A DNA stretch of 59,912 bases, from NCBI GenBank assembly GCA_021200315.1, contig JAJQGU010000025.1:1-59912 (forward strand). The letters run 5' to 3'. Under the pieces are notes generated by a model. The model searched no databases and was not told the origin of the DNA. It saw only the letters and a program-made list of their open reading frames with translations. The DNA is from Akkermansiaceae bacterium (GTDB lineage: Bacteria; Verrucomicrobiota; Verrucomicrobiia; Verrucomicrobiales; Akkermansiaceae). A program made the position numbers and the translations under genes. Position 1 is the stretch's first letter, and each line of letters starts with the position of its first letter. Below are positions 18,965-28,426 of the stretch, piece after piece.

Positions 18965-21520
18965 TTACACGTCGAGATTGCGGACGTTGAGCGAATTGTC
19001 CTCGATGAAACGGCGGCGGGGCTCTACGAGATCCCCCATGAGGATGGTGAACATCTTGTCCGCCTGCACGGCGTTGGAGTCGTCGAGGCGCACGCGCAAC
19101 AGCTCGCGTTTCTCAGGATCCATCGTGGTGCGGTACAGATCCTCCGGGTTCATTTCGCCCAACCCCTTGAAGCGGGTGATGTCCACATTGCGGCGGCCGA
19201 TGTCGAGCACTCTGTCGAGAATCTCCGCCACGAAGAAGACAGGCGTGGGGTTGGCTTTGCCTTTCTCCACGATCTCGAAGACGGGCTCATCGTCGGAGAG
19301 CAGATGATCCGCCGGGATGCCCAATTCCTCCAGGCGCGCCATGACGCGGGAGATGGCGTGCGCTTCGTGCAGTTCATACAGCGCGGCGCGGCGGCTCGAA
19401 CCCTCCGTCTCCGGCAGGGGGTTGGCCGCCAGTTCCTCCTCGGAAGGCTCGCCGAAGAGGAAGAGATCGCGGTTCTCCTCCGAGAAGGCCGTGAGAGCCT
19501 CCATGTTCCGGAAATACAACACTTCCTCGTCATTGCCGCAGCGCACCTTCACCAAGTACTCCGGAAAGCTGCCGCCGCCGTCGCGGTGGCGCAGCAGATC
19601 CTTGAGATTTCCGCCGTGCCGAGCCACGCTGCTTTCGAATTTCTGCAGGCCGATGAGCGTCTCCAGAATGGCCATGAGCGTATCGTCATCGTATTCGCGG
19701 GAATGATCCGCCGTGCGGAGCGTCACGTCTCCGGCTCCCAGCGAGATGAGCTTCCTGTTGAGCGAGACTTCGTCTTGAATGTACTCCTCCGACTTGCGGT
19801 ATTTCACGCGGTAGAGCGGAGGCTGGGCAATGTAGAGGTAGCCTTTGCGCACGAGCTGCGGCATGTGGCGGCAGAAGAGCGTCAGCAGCAGCGTGCAGAT
19901 GTGCGCACCGTCCACATCCGCGTCCGCCATGAGGATGATCTTGTGATAGCGGGCCTTTTCCAGATGGAAGGAGTCCTCCGACTCTCCAGTGCCGATGCCC
20001 GTGCCGATCGCCGTGATGATGTTCTGGATGGTCTCGCTGCCCAGCGCCTTGTCTAACCGCGCTTTCTCCACGTTGAGAATCTTGCCGCGCAGCGGGAGGA
20101 TGGCTTGCGTGCGCCGATCGCGCCCCTTCTTGGCGGAACCGCCGGCGGAGTCGCCCTCCACAATGAAGAGCTCGCATTGGGAGGGATCCCGGTTGGAGCA
20201 GTCCGCCAGTTTGCCGGGCAAACCGCCGCCGACGGTCATGGAGCTCTTGCGCACCGTTTCGCGCGCCTTGCGGGCCGCCTCCCGAGCGCGGCAAGCCTTC
20301 AGGGACTTTTCGATGATAAGCCTGGCTATGCTTGGGTTTTCTTCCAAGAATCCGCGCAGTTCCTCGTACACCACGCCGCCGACGACGCCCTCGATTTCCG
20401 TGTTCACCAGCTTGTCCTTGGTCTGACTGGAGAAACGCGGATTGGGCATTTTGACGCTGACGACGGCCACAAGCCCTTCGCGCACGTCGTCGCCCGTGAG
20501 ACTGGGATCTTTGTCTTTGACGAGGTTGTTCGCCTTGGCGTAGGCATTGACGGCACGGGTGAGCGCGCCGCGGAAGCCGGAAAGATGGGTGCCGCCGTCT
20601 CCGTTGAAGATGGAGTTGGCGTAGCAGAGAACCTGATCCTGATAGCCGTCATTGTATTGCATCACCACGTCGACGAACACGTCATCCTCCATGGTCTTGC
20701 CGTCATAGGACACCTCGATGCGGCGCACGCCGGAAAGGACGATGGGCTCCGGGGTGATCAGCGTCTTGTTTTCGCCCAGCTGGCACACGAACTCCCTGAT
20801 GCCGTCCTTGTAGAGAAAGGACTCCCGCCTCTCGGGCTGCACGCGCTCATCCACGAGCTCGATGACGAGACCGGGATTGAGGAAGGCCAGCTCGCGCAGA
20901 CGGCGCGTCAGGTGGTCGAATTGGAATTCCACAGTATCCGTGAAGATTGTCGGGTCGGGAAGGAACGTGATGGTCGTGCCCGTCTGGCCTGCCGGACAGG
21001 AGCCTGTGACGTGCAGCGGCTCCTTCGTCCTGCCCCGTTCGAAGGTGATGACGTGCCTCTGGCCGTCGCGGCGCACCTCCGCTCTGAACCACTCGGAAAG
21101 CGCGTTGACGCACTTTGCGCCCACGCCGTGCAGGCCGCCGGAATACTTGTAGGCGCCTTGGCCGAATTTGCCCCCCGCGTGGAGGTTCGTCAGCACCAGC
21201 TCGATGGAGGGAATGCCGAATTTGGGGTGAAGATCCACCGGAATGCCGCGGCCTTCATCTGCCACGGAAATGGAACCGTCCACGTGGATGCGGATCTCGA
21301 TGCGCGTGCCGTAGCCCGCCAAATGTTCGTCGATGGAATTGTCCAGCACCTCGTACACACAGTGGTGCAGCCCCTTCTCGTCCGGATCTCCGATATACAT
21401 GCCGGGACGCTTGCGGACGGCCTCCAGCCCCTCCAGCTTGTCGATCTGACGGGACGTATATTCAGCAGTCTCCGCCATTTTCGGGTGTTGAGAGTCCGAA
21501 CCCTGATTTTCTTCTATCAT
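18965..21520 (-). CDS. gyrB: DNA gyrase subunit B
   Basis: 851 aa. The GHKL ATPase domain shows EVLDNSIDE, DEGRGIPV and the GGLHGVGAKCVNALS lid. The TOPRIM domain shows EGDSAGGSAKKGRDR and DADVDGAH. The C-terminal RFKGLGEMNPEDLYRTTMDP matches GyrB. The first ATG (21520) is taken because a near-consensus promoter ends 9 nt upstream of it; an internal ATG at codon 15 (MAETAEYTSR) would miss that arrangement. It forms an operon with gyrA downstream. The protein is longer than the 804-aa E. coli form through insertions in the TOPRIM-tail region. Confidence 0.97.
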   Translation of the reverse strand: MIEENQGSDSQHPKMAETAEYTSRQIDKLEGLEAVRKRPGMYIGDPDEKGLHHCVYEVLDNSIDEHLAGYGTRIEIRIHVDGSISVADEGRGIPVDLHPKFGIPSIELVLTNLHAGGKFGQGAYKYSGGLHGVGAKCVNALSEWFRAEVRRDGQRHVITFERGRTKEPLHVTGSCPAGQTGTTITFLPDPTIFTDTVEFQFDHLTRRLRELAFLNPGLVIELVDERVQPERRESFLYKDGIREFVCQLGENKTLITPEPIVLSGVRRIEVSYDGKTMEDDVFVDVVMQYNDGYQDQVLCYANSIFNGDGGTHLSGFRGALTRAVNAYAKANNLVKDKDPSLTGDDVREGLVAVVSVKMPNPRFSSQTKDKLVNTEIEGVVGGVVYEELRGFLEENPSIARLIIEKSLKACRAREAARKARETVRKSSMTVGGGLPGKLADCSNRDPSQCELFIVEGDSAGGSAKKGRDRRTQAILPLRGKILNVEKARLDKALGSETIQNIITAIGTGIGTGESEDSFHLEKARYHKIILMADADVDGAHICTLLLTLFCRHMPQLVRKGYLYIAQPPLYRVKYRKSEEYIQDEVSLNRKLISLGAGDVTLRTADHSREYDDDTLMAILETLIGLQKFESSVARHGGNLKDLLRHRDGGGSFPEYLVKVRCGNDEEVLYFRNMEALTAFSEENRDLFLFGEPSEEELAANPLPETEGSSRRAALYELHEAHAISRVMARLEELGIPADHLLSDDEPVFEIVEKGKANPTPVFFVAEILDRVLDIGRRNVDITRFKGLGEMNPEDLYRTTMDPEKRELLRVRLDDSNAVQADKMFTILMGDLVEPRRRFIEDNSLNVRNLDV

Positions 21521-21529
21521 ACGCGCGCG

Positions 21530-21557
21530 ATTATATCTAATAAAGGCAAAATTTCAA
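21530..21557 (-). promoter_or_regulatory. gyrB-gyrA promoter, near-leaderless
   Basis: Minus strand: TTGAAA (21552-21557), a 16-bp spacer and perfect TATAAT (21530-21535), then only 9 nt (CGCGCGCGT) to the ATG. The expected +1 is 0-3 nt from the start codon. No Shine-Dalgarno sequence fits. Confidence 0.75.
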
Positions 21558-21830
21558 GTGTTTCATCCTTGTCGAAACTGTTTTCCCCGTCATTGGAAAG
21601 AGCGGCGGGAGCCCGGAATCGCGCCGATGCGGAGTTTGCGTGAAGCTGATGCTTTGTAGGCCGCCGAAGGCGTTCATGCGGTTCTTGCGGCGGGAATGGA
21701 GCGGGCAGTGGTGAGAAAGGATGTTTTCGTTATATTTTTCTTGCCGTCCCGATTTTTTTATTGTAGAAGAGAACGGCGGAAGGCGAACTTGGCGCGGGGT
21801 TCTTCCTTCCTGATACGCACTGAATTCTAT
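21558..21830. other. Divergent intergenic region gyrB/kdgK
   Basis: Holds the gyrB promoter at its left edge. On the plus strand TTGGCG (21789-21794), a 16-bp spacer and TGATAC (21811-21816) is a weak candidate promoter 14 nt before kdgK. I see no operator dyad of a GntR or LacI type regulator and no small gene. Confidence 0.4.
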
Positions 21831-22925
21831 ATGTCGATTTCTATTAGATCAAAAGAAGAATGCCGATGGGACATGGCCGCCCTGGGCGAGGTGATGCTGC
21901 GCCTCGATCCCGGGGAAGGCCGCATTCACACCACGCGCACTTTCCACGTGAGCGAAGGCGGCGGGGAATACAACGTGGCCCGCGGCCTGCGCCGCTGCTT
22001 CGGCCTGCGCACCACCGTGGTGACGGCTCTTTGCGACAATCCCGTGGGGCAGCTGCTCGAAGACTGCATGCTTCAGGGAGGCGTGGATCTGGGGCACGTG
22101 CTCCGGATGCCCTTTGACGGAGTCGGGCGCAGCTGTCGAGTGGGTCTCAACTTTACCGAGCGCGGTTTTGGCGTGCGTGCCGCCCGGGGATGTTCCGACC
22201 GCGCTTTGAGCGCGGCGAGCCGTCTCAAGCCGGGAGACGTCGATTGGGAGAGGCTGTTCGGCCAAGAGGGCGTCCGGTGGTTCCATACCGGCGGCATTTT
22301 TGCCGGACTCTCGGAAACGACGAGCGAAGTGGCTCTGGAAGCGGTGCGTGCCGCCCGCAGGCACGGCACCATCGTCTCCTATGATTTGAACTATCGTCCC
22401 TCTCTCTGGAAAGCTATCGGCGGCCAGGCGCGCGCACAGGAGGTGAATCGCGCGATCGCTCCCTGCGTGGACGTGATGATCGGAAACGAGGAGGACTTCC
22501 AAGCGGCTCTCGGCCTTTCCATCGAGGGAGCGACGGAAGATTTCTCGTCCATCGACCGCGGTTCCTATCGACGCATGATTTTGCGCGCGGTGGACGAATT
22601 CGGCTTTACAGCTGTTGCCACCACCCTGCGCGTGGCTCGCACGGCGACCTTCAACGACTGGGCCGCTCTTCTTTACTATGACGGCTCTTTCCACGATTCG
22701 ATTTCTCTGCCCGGCCTCGAGATTTTCGATCGCGTGGGCGGGGGGGATTCTTTCGCCTCCGGGTTGATTTACGGTCTTCTTTCCGGGAGAGGGGCGCAGT
22801 ACGCGGTCAATTGCGGCTGTGCGCACGGGGCGCTTGCGATGACGACGCCCGGCGATACCTCTACGGCGTCGCTGGCTGAAGTGGAAAGAGTGATGAATGG
22901 AGCCACGGCTCGTGTCGATCGTTGA
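21831..22925 (+). CDS. kdgK: 2-dehydro-3-deoxygluconate kinase (PfkB family sugar kinase)
   Basis: 364 aa from the ATG at 21831; the frame extends upstream but without a good start. PfkB-family signatures are present: GEVMLRLDPGEG near the N-terminus, GGGEYNVARGL, the dinucleotide segment SYDLNYRPSLW, and the catalytic anion hole DRVGGGDSFASG with its Asp base. KdgK phosphorylates KDG to KDPG with ATP. The position upstream of uxuA/uxaC/kdgA fixes the substrate better than sequence alone. The next gene follows by 18 bp. First gene of a five-gene glucuronate operon. Confidence 0.88.
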   Translation: MSISIRSKEECRWDMAALGEVMLRLDPGEGRIHTTRTFHVSEGGGEYNVARGLRRCFGLRTTVVTALCDNPVGQLLEDCMLQGGVDLGHVLRMPFDGVGRSCRVGLNFTERGFGVRAARGCSDRALSAASRLKPGDVDWERLFGQEGVRWFHTGGIFAGLSETTSEVALEAVRAARRHGTIVSYDLNYRPSLWKAIGGQARAQEVNRAIAPCVDVMIGNEEDFQAALGLSIEGATEDFSSIDRGSYRRMILRAVDEFGFTAVATTLRVARTATFNDWAALLYYDGSFHDSISLPGLEIFDRVGGGDSFASGLIYGLLSGRGAQYAVNCGCAHGALAMTTPGDTSTASLAEVERVMNGATARVDR

Positions 22926-22943
22926 ATTTGAATAATCGGGAGC

Positions 22944-24944
22944 ATGATAGAAAGCTGGAGATGGTATGGCTCCGGAGATCCGGTGTCGCTGCGTGACATC
23001 AGGCAGGCGGGTGCGGAAGGGATTGTCACGGCTCTGCACGAAACGCCCTGCGGCGGCCTCTGGACGGAAGAGGCCGTGCTTGAGCGCGCACGGCTCATTA
23101 AGGAGGCCGGCATGCGCTGGGTCGCGGCGGAGAGCATCGCCGTGCACGAAGACATCAAGACGCGTTCCGGCGACTGGCGGCATTACCTGGAGGTTTACAA
23201 GCAGAGCCTCCGCAATCTGGCGAAGTGCGGAGTGCGGGTGGTCTGCTACAACTTCATGCCCGTGCTGGATTGGACGCGCTCCATTCTCGACTTCCCGATG
23301 CCCGATGGCAGCACGGTGCTGAAATATGACGCGTTGCGCGTGGCCGCCTTTGATCTCTGCATCTTGAAACGCCCCGGAGCGGAGAAGGAATACCCCCCCG
23401 AGACCGCCGAGAACGCCCGGGCTCTGTTCGCGTCATTGAACGAAACGGAGAGACGGCGGCTGGCGGACGCCATTCTGCTGGGGCTTCCTGGCACAGTGGA
23501 TAACCTCACGCCCAGGCAGATGCTCGGGATGCTCGGCCGTTACAAAAACATCGACGCCGAGCGGCTGCGCCGCAATCTCTACGAGTTTCTCGACGAAATC
23601 ATGCCCGTTTGTGAGGAGGAGGGACTTTTCATGGCCATTCATCCGGATGACCCTCCCCGGTCCATCTTCGGGCTGCCGCGCATCCTCAGTACAGATGAGG
23701 ACATGCGGCGGCTGGTGCGCGAGGTGCCTTCGCGCCATTCGGGGTTTACGCTGTGCACGGGCTCGTTGGGCGGATTGTATTCCAACCAGCCTCATCTGCT
23801 GATGGAGGAATTCGCCGATCGAGTTTATTTCGCCCATTTCCGCAATACGGTGTTTGACAGCGATTGTGAAAGCTTCCGCGAATCAGACTCCCATCTGAGC
23901 GGCCACACCAAGATGGCGCGGGTCATGCAGTCGCTCATTAACGAGGAAGAGCGCCGCCGCGCAGCCGGCTGTCCGCTTGAGAGCATCCCCGTGCGCCCGG
24001 ATCATGGGAAGCTGATGGATATTGATCTGGGAAAGAACTGCTATGCGGGTTATTCTTACGGCGGACGCGCTCTCGGCTTGGCCGAACTGCGCGGTCTGCA
24101 CGCCGGGTTGAAGGCTCACCTTCCGCTCGTCGGAAAAGTGGCGCTCGTCACCGGAGCTGCCGGCGTGCTTTGCTCCGCGTTGGTACGCAGTCTGCTGGAA
24201 CACGGAGCAAAGGTGGCTTTGCTGGGGCGCACGCGCACGAAACTTGAGGCCCTGGCACAGGAGCTCGCCCGCGACGGCTTTTCGGAGACGATGGTGCTTG
24301 TGGCCGACGTACTTGACAAAACTGCTCTCGAGGCTGCCCGCCGCGCGCTGCAATCCCGGTGGGACCGGCTTGACGTTCTGCTCAATGGAGCGGGAGGCAA
24401 TGCGCCGGGCGGCAGCTCAGCCGTGGAGCAGTGTATGCCGGAAACCCCAGCAGAACAGAGCTTCTTCGGCATGGATCCCGAAGCGTTCGAACAAGTCAGC
24501 CGCCTCAATCTGATCGGCACCGTGCTTCCTTCCCAGGTGTTTGGCGGAATGCTCTCCGCGGCGGGGGGCTGCATCGTCAACATTTCTTCGATGGCGGCCT
24601 TTCAGCCGCTCACTAAGGTTGGCGCCTACGGGGCGGCCAAGGCGGGTGTGGAGAATTTCACCCGTTGGCTGGCCGTGCATCTCGCTCCGTCGGGGGTTCG
24701 TGTGAACGCAATCGCCCCCGGATTTTTCATCACGGAACAGAACCGTTTCCTCATGATGGAGAAAGACGGCGTCACCCCCACGCCGCGAGGGCTCAAGGTG
24801 CTCGCGAAGACGCCCATGCATCGTTTCGGCGCACCGGAGGATCTCTGCGGCGCCCTGCATTTCCTTCTGTCTCCCTCCGCTTCCTTCGTCACAGGCGCGA
24901 TCGTGCCTGTGGATGGCGGATTTTCGGCTTTTTCCGGCGTCTGA
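22944..24944 (+). CDS. uxuA: Fused mannonate dehydratase (UxuA) and SDR fructuronate reductase
   Basis: 666 aa in one uninterrupted frame. Residues 1-385 are a mannonate dehydratase (WRWYGSGDP start, GGLYSNQP, HFRNT, and the C-terminal RPDHGKLMD). This enzyme dehydrates D-mannonate to KDG. Residues about 391-666 are a short-chain dehydrogenase: Rossmann VTGAAGVLCSALV, NGAGG, catalytic Ser in VNISSM, and the YGAAK Tyr/Lys pair. SDRs next to uxuA in other bacteria act as D-mannonate oxidoreductases (fructuronate to mannonate), replacing the unrelated long-chain UxuB. The fusion would channel fructuronate to KDG through one polypeptide. It lies 13 bp before uxaC. The second activity is inferred from context and fold. 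Confidence 0.9.
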   Translation: MIESWRWYGSGDPVSLRDIRQAGAEGIVTALHETPCGGLWTEEAVLERARLIKEAGMRWVAAESIAVHEDIKTRSGDWRHYLEVYKQSLRNLAKCGVRVVCYNFMPVLDWTRSILDFPMPDGSTVLKYDALRVAAFDLCILKRPGAEKEYPPETAENARALFASLNETERRRLADAILLGLPGTVDNLTPRQMLGMLGRYKNIDAERLRRNLYEFLDEIMPVCEEEGLFMAIHPDDPPRSIFGLPRILSTDEDMRRLVREVPSRHSGFTLCTGSLGGLYSNQPHLLMEEFADRVYFAHFRNTVFDSDCESFRESDSHLSGHTKMARVMQSLINEEERRRAAGCPLESIPVRPDHGKLMDIDLGKNCYAGYSYGGRALGLAELRGLHAGLKAHLPLVGKVALVTGAAGVLCSALVRSLLEHGAKVALLGRTRTKLEALAQELARDGFSETMVLVADVLDKTALEAARRALQSRWDRLDVLLNGAGGNAPGGSSAVEQCMPETPAEQSFFGMDPEAFEQVSRLNLIGTVLPSQVFGGMLSAAGGCIVNISSMAAFQPLTKVGAYGAAKAGVENFTRWLAVHLAPSGVRVNAIAPGFFITEQNRFLMMEKDGVTPTPRGLKVLAKTPMHRFGAPEDLCGALHFLLSPSASFVTGAIVPVDGGFSAFSGV

Positions 24945-24957
24945 CCCATAGAGTTCC

Positions 24958-26355
24958 ATGTTTCTTGACGATGATTTTCTGCTCGATACGCCTCAGGCGA
25001 AGTTCTTGTTCCACGAATGCGCGGAACGCCGTCCCATCATTGACTACCATTCTCATCTGAATCCGGCGGACATTTCCGGGAACAGGCAGTTTGACAACAT
25101 TGCGCAGCTCTGGCTTGACGGGGACCATTACAAATGGCGTGCCATGCGCGCTCATGGGATTCCGGAACGCCTCTGCTCCGGAAACGCGGCGGATCGCGAG
25201 AAGTATGACGCCTGGGCGGCCACGGTGCCCTCGCTGCTTCGCAATCCTCTCTACCATTGGACGCATCTGGAGCTCCGCCGTCCCTTTGGAATCACGGGGA
25301 TGCTGTTCGGGCCCGACACGGCGGAGGAGGTGTGGGAGCGTACGGGCTCGCAGCTGCGGTCGGGCGGTTTCGGCGCATTGGACATTCTCCGGAAAATGAA
25401 TGTGGAAGTAGTCTGCACCACCGATGACCCCTGCGATGATCTCGCCGCACACGCGTGTCACGCCGCTTCGGGCGATTCGTTGAAGCTGCTGCCCACTTTC
25501 CGGCCTGACAAGGCGCGGGCGATCCATGATCCCGTCGTTTGGCGCGAATGGTTAGCTCGCCTTTCCGACGTTGTCGGCGTCGAAATCCGCGATCTGGGCG
25601 CCTTCAAAAAAGCCCTGGCCCGACGTCACGAATATTTTGCCCGCCACGGCTGCCGCCTTTCCGACCACTCACTGGAGACGTTTGACGCGGAATCTCTCAC
25701 GGAGCATGAGGCGGACGCCCTCTTCCGCTTTGTGCTGCAGGGAGGCGAGGCCGCGGCACGGGATGCGGCGCGCTTCTCCAATTATCTGATGGATTTTTTC
25801 GCTGAACTCGACGCCGGGGAAGACTGGGTGCGCCAGCTCCACATAGGCGCCTTGCGCAACCCCAACAGTGAGGCGCTCCATCGTTGCGGGCCGGACGCCG
25901 GCTTCGACTGCATCGCTGATTTCCCCTATATGGACTCTCTCCGCCGTATGCTTGACCGTTCCGCCAGCAAGGGGAGCCTGCCCCGCACCATTTTCTACAA
26001 TCTCAACCCCAAGGACAGTGCTGCGCTGGCTGTTCTTTGCGGCAGTTTCCAAGACGGTTCGTCGGCGGGAAGGATGCAGTACGGCGCGGCATGGTGGTTT
26101 CTCGATCAGATGGACGGCATCACGAGGCACATTGAGATTCTGAGCCAGCTCGGCATACTGTCGCATTTCGTCGGCATGTTGACGGACAGCCGCAGTCTGC
26201 TTAGTTACACGCGGCACGAATATTTCCGCCGCGTTCTGTGCCGGATATTGGGACGCGACATGGCCGGCGGTCTCATCCCCGACGATCTCGAGATGGTCGG
26301 CGCCATGGTGAAGGGAATCTCTTCAGACAATGCCCGGCAATATTTCAAATTCTGA
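24958..26355 (+). CDS. uxaC: Glucuronate (uronate) isomerase
   Basis: 465 aa, the normal length. UxaC converts glucuronate to fructuronate (and galacturonate to tagaturonate), the first step of hexuronate breakdown. The N-terminal metal motif DYHSHLNP, VVCTTDDPCDDL and KLLPTFRPDKA match the amidohydrolase-fold UxaC family, as does the C-terminal GMLTDSRSLLSYTRHEYFRR. It starts 13 bp after the UxuA-SDR gene and ends 3 bp before kdgA. No uxaB/uxaA altronate branch is seen in the window, so the operon is built for glucuronate. Confidence 0.96.
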   Translation: MFLDDDFLLDTPQAKFLFHECAERRPIIDYHSHLNPADISGNRQFDNIAQLWLDGDHYKWRAMRAHGIPERLCSGNAADREKYDAWAATVPSLLRNPLYHWTHLELRRPFGITGMLFGPDTAEEVWERTGSQLRSGGFGALDILRKMNVEVVCTTDDPCDDLAAHACHAASGDSLKLLPTFRPDKARAIHDPVVWREWLARLSDVVGVEIRDLGAFKKALARRHEYFARHGCRLSDHSLETFDAESLTEHEADALFRFVLQGGEAAARDAARFSNYLMDFFAELDAGEDWVRQLHIGALRNPNSEALHRCGPDAGFDCIADFPYMDSLRRMLDRSASKGSLPRTIFYNLNPKDSAALAVLCGSFQDGSSAGRMQYGAAWWFLDQMDGITRHIEILSQLGILSHFVGMLTDSRSLLSYTRHEYFRRVLCRILGRDMAGGLIPDDLEMVGAMVKGISSDNARQYFKF

Positions 26356-26358
26356 CAT

Positions 26359-27015
26359 ATGATGGACTCACTCATTGAAAGACTCTCCTCGATCGGCCTT
26401 GTACCCGTCGTCGTGCTCGACGACGCCTCGCAGGCTCTCCCCCTTGCGGAGACTCTGCTCGCGAGCGGCTGCCCCTGCATGGAAATAACCTTTCGCACAA
26501 CCGCCGCCGCCGCCGCCGTGTCCGCCATTGCATCCCATTTCCCCGAGATGCTGCTTGGCGCCGGAACCCTGCTTGAGCCCGATCAGGCAAGCCGTGCGCA
26601 TGACGCCGGCGCCGCGTTCGGAGTGGCGCCTGGCTTTGACCCTGAGGTGGCGAACCGCGCCCGTGCGATTGGCCTGCCATTTGTCCCCGGCGTCTCTACG
26701 GCTTCGGAGATGAGCCGCGCACTGGCTCTCGGGTGCAGACTGCTGAAATTTTTTCCGGCCGAAACGCTTGGCGGCGTCAAGTTGCTCAAGGCTCTGCTCG
26801 GCGTTTTTCGACATACCGGCGTGCGCGTCATGCCCACGGGCGGCATCAATGCCGACAACATCGGCTCGTGGCTGCAAATACCCGAGGTGGCAGCCTGCGG
26901 CGGTTCATGGGTATGCGAACCCAAACTCATTCGTTCCGGCGACTGGCGGGAGATCTCCCGCCGCACCAGTGAAGCGGTTCAATCTTTGAGGACTTTCATC
27001 GCCACCCTCGCATGA
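26359..27015 (+). CDS. kdgA: 2-dehydro-3-deoxyphosphogluconate aldolase
   Basis: 218 aa. It cleaves KDPG to pyruvate and glyceraldehyde 3-phosphate (class I aldolase). Visible family motifs: EITFRT (catalytic Glu), LGAGTL, VPGVST, the Schiff-base Lys in LKFFPAE, and MPTGGIN for phosphate binding. Two adjacent ATG codons exist (26359 and 26362). The stop overlaps the start of the transporter gene in an ATGA, so translation of the two is probably coupled. Alternative symbol eda. Confidence 0.94.
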   Translation: MMDSLIERLSSIGLVPVVVLDDASQALPLAETLLASGCPCMEITFRTTAAAAAVSAIASHFPEMLLGAGTLLEPDQASRAHDAGAAFGVAPGFDPEVANRARAIGLPFVPGVSTASEMSRALALGCRLLKFFPAETLGGVKLLKALLGVFRHTGVRVMPTGGINADNIGSWLQIPEVAACGGSWVCEPKLIRSGDWREISRRTSEAVQSLRTFIATLA

Positions 27016-28298
27016 ACACTTCAGTCAAACCATCCTGTCGCCCCGATACTTTCCGGTGGACGATTCTGTTCATGCTCTTCGCCGCCACCACAATCAATTA
27101 TCTCGACCGCCAAATCATCGCGATATTGAAGCCTGTGCTGGATCAGGAGCTCGGTTGGACGGATGTCGAATACGGCGTGATCATGTCCGTCTTTCAGGCT
27201 TCCTACGCTGTCGGCCTCACGATTTTCGGATGGATCGTCGATCGATACGGCCCCCGCGTAGGATACGTGATCTCGATCGTGTGGTGGAGCTTGGGCGCCA
27301 TCAGCCACATCTTTGCAATGGGTGTGAAATCGATGGGAGCCTGCCGCGTTCTTCTCGGCTTGGGAGAGGGCGGCAATTTCCCCGCCAGCGTCAAAACGGT
27401 GACCAATTGGTTCCCCGCCCATGAGCGCGTATTGGCGACGACGCTGTTCAACTCCGGTGCGAACGTGGGGGCTCTGGCGGCTCCCGCGCTCATTCCCGCC
27501 ATTGCTTTGGCCTGTGGGTGGCGGGCCGCATTCTTGGCTGCGGGCTCTCTCGGTTTTATCTGGGCTGTCTTCTGGTTGTTCATGCCTCGCGGACCCCGCG
27601 TTCGATGGAAGGGGACGATGAAGACAGAAGACGCCGGGAAGGCCCATGAAGCTCCCGCCCTTTCCTGGGGCAGGCTGCTGCGCTATCGCGCAACGTGGAG
27701 TCTTATCCTTGTACGCTTTCTCACCGATCCCATCTGGTGGTTCTTCCTCTTCTGGCTTCCGGATTTCTTCAACAAGCATTTCAATTTTGACATCAAGGAA
27801 TCCATGGTGCCGCTCGTGACCATTTACGCAATCGTCACCGTACTGAGCATCCTCGGCGGCGCACTGACCAAGCTTATGGCCGGTTTGGGCTGGGAGCTGA
27901 ACCGCGTACGCAAGGTCTCCATGTTGATTTTCGCCGCTTGTGTGCTCCCCGTAGCCTTCGTTCAAAGCATGGGCATGTGGCCGATCGTTTGTGTCATTGG
28001 TTTGGCCGGAGCAGCTCACCAGGCGTGGTCAGCCAGTGTCTACACGCTGGGTGCGGACATGTTTCCCAAATCTTCCGTGGCTTCCGTCACAGGGCTCTCA
28101 AGCATGGCCGGGCAGATCGGCAGTGTTCTTTTTCAGACGGCTGTGGGATTCACGCTCGCGTACTTCGCCCGGCATGGCCATGCCTCCGCAGGGTTTGACG
28201 TCATTTTCATCGTCTGCGGCTGCGCATATCTCGCCGCCTTCTTCCTGCTGCACCTCATGGTGCCTCGAATTCGCATGCTTTCTCCTGAAGACGACTAA
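27012..28298 (+). CDS. exuT: Hexuronate transporter, MFS ACS family (ExuT-like)
   Basis: 428 aa with about 12 membrane segments. The anion:cation symporter family motifs are visible: TINYLDRQIIAILKP in helix 1, GWIVDRYGPRVGY in the 2-3 loop, and LGLGEGGNFPASVKTVTNWFP, which is diagnostic of ExuT/GudP-type sugar-acid carriers. It probably takes up glucuronate by proton symport. Last gene of the kdgK to exuT operon. A 130-bp gap follows before the next gene, with no strong terminator seen. Confidence 0.9.
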   Translation: MNTSVKPSCRPDTFRWTILFMLFAATTINYLDRQIIAILKPVLDQELGWTDVEYGVIMSVFQASYAVGLTIFGWIVDRYGPRVGYVISIVWWSLGAISHIFAMGVKSMGACRVLLGLGEGGNFPASVKTVTNWFPAHERVLATTLFNSGANVGALAAPALIPAIALACGWRAAFLAAGSLGFIWAVFWLFMPRGPRVRWKGTMKTEDAGKAHEAPALSWGRLLRYRATWSLILVRFLTDPIWWFFLFWLPDFFNKHFNFDIKESMVPLVTIYAIVTVLSILGGALTKLMAGLGWELNRVRKVSMLIFAACVLPVAFVQSMGMWPIVCVIGLAGAAHQAWSASVYTLGADMFPKSSVASVTGLSSMAGQIGSVLFQTAVGFTLAYFARHGHASAGFDVIFIVCGCAYLAAFFLLHLMVPRIRMLSPEDD

Positions 28299-28426
28299 TC
28301 ACGGCGCCTCCGGCGGCACAAAGGGCTCTCCCCGCCGAGCTTCCCGCGATGTCTGCCTCTCAACCGTGCATTTTTCCGCTTGTTCGCAACTATTATGAGA
28401 AAAAACAGCCGACCATACAAAACACC

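Noticed and set aside
20105..21643. 512-codon plus-strand frame antisense to gyrB
   Set aside because: Same reason; it also runs through the gyrB promoter.
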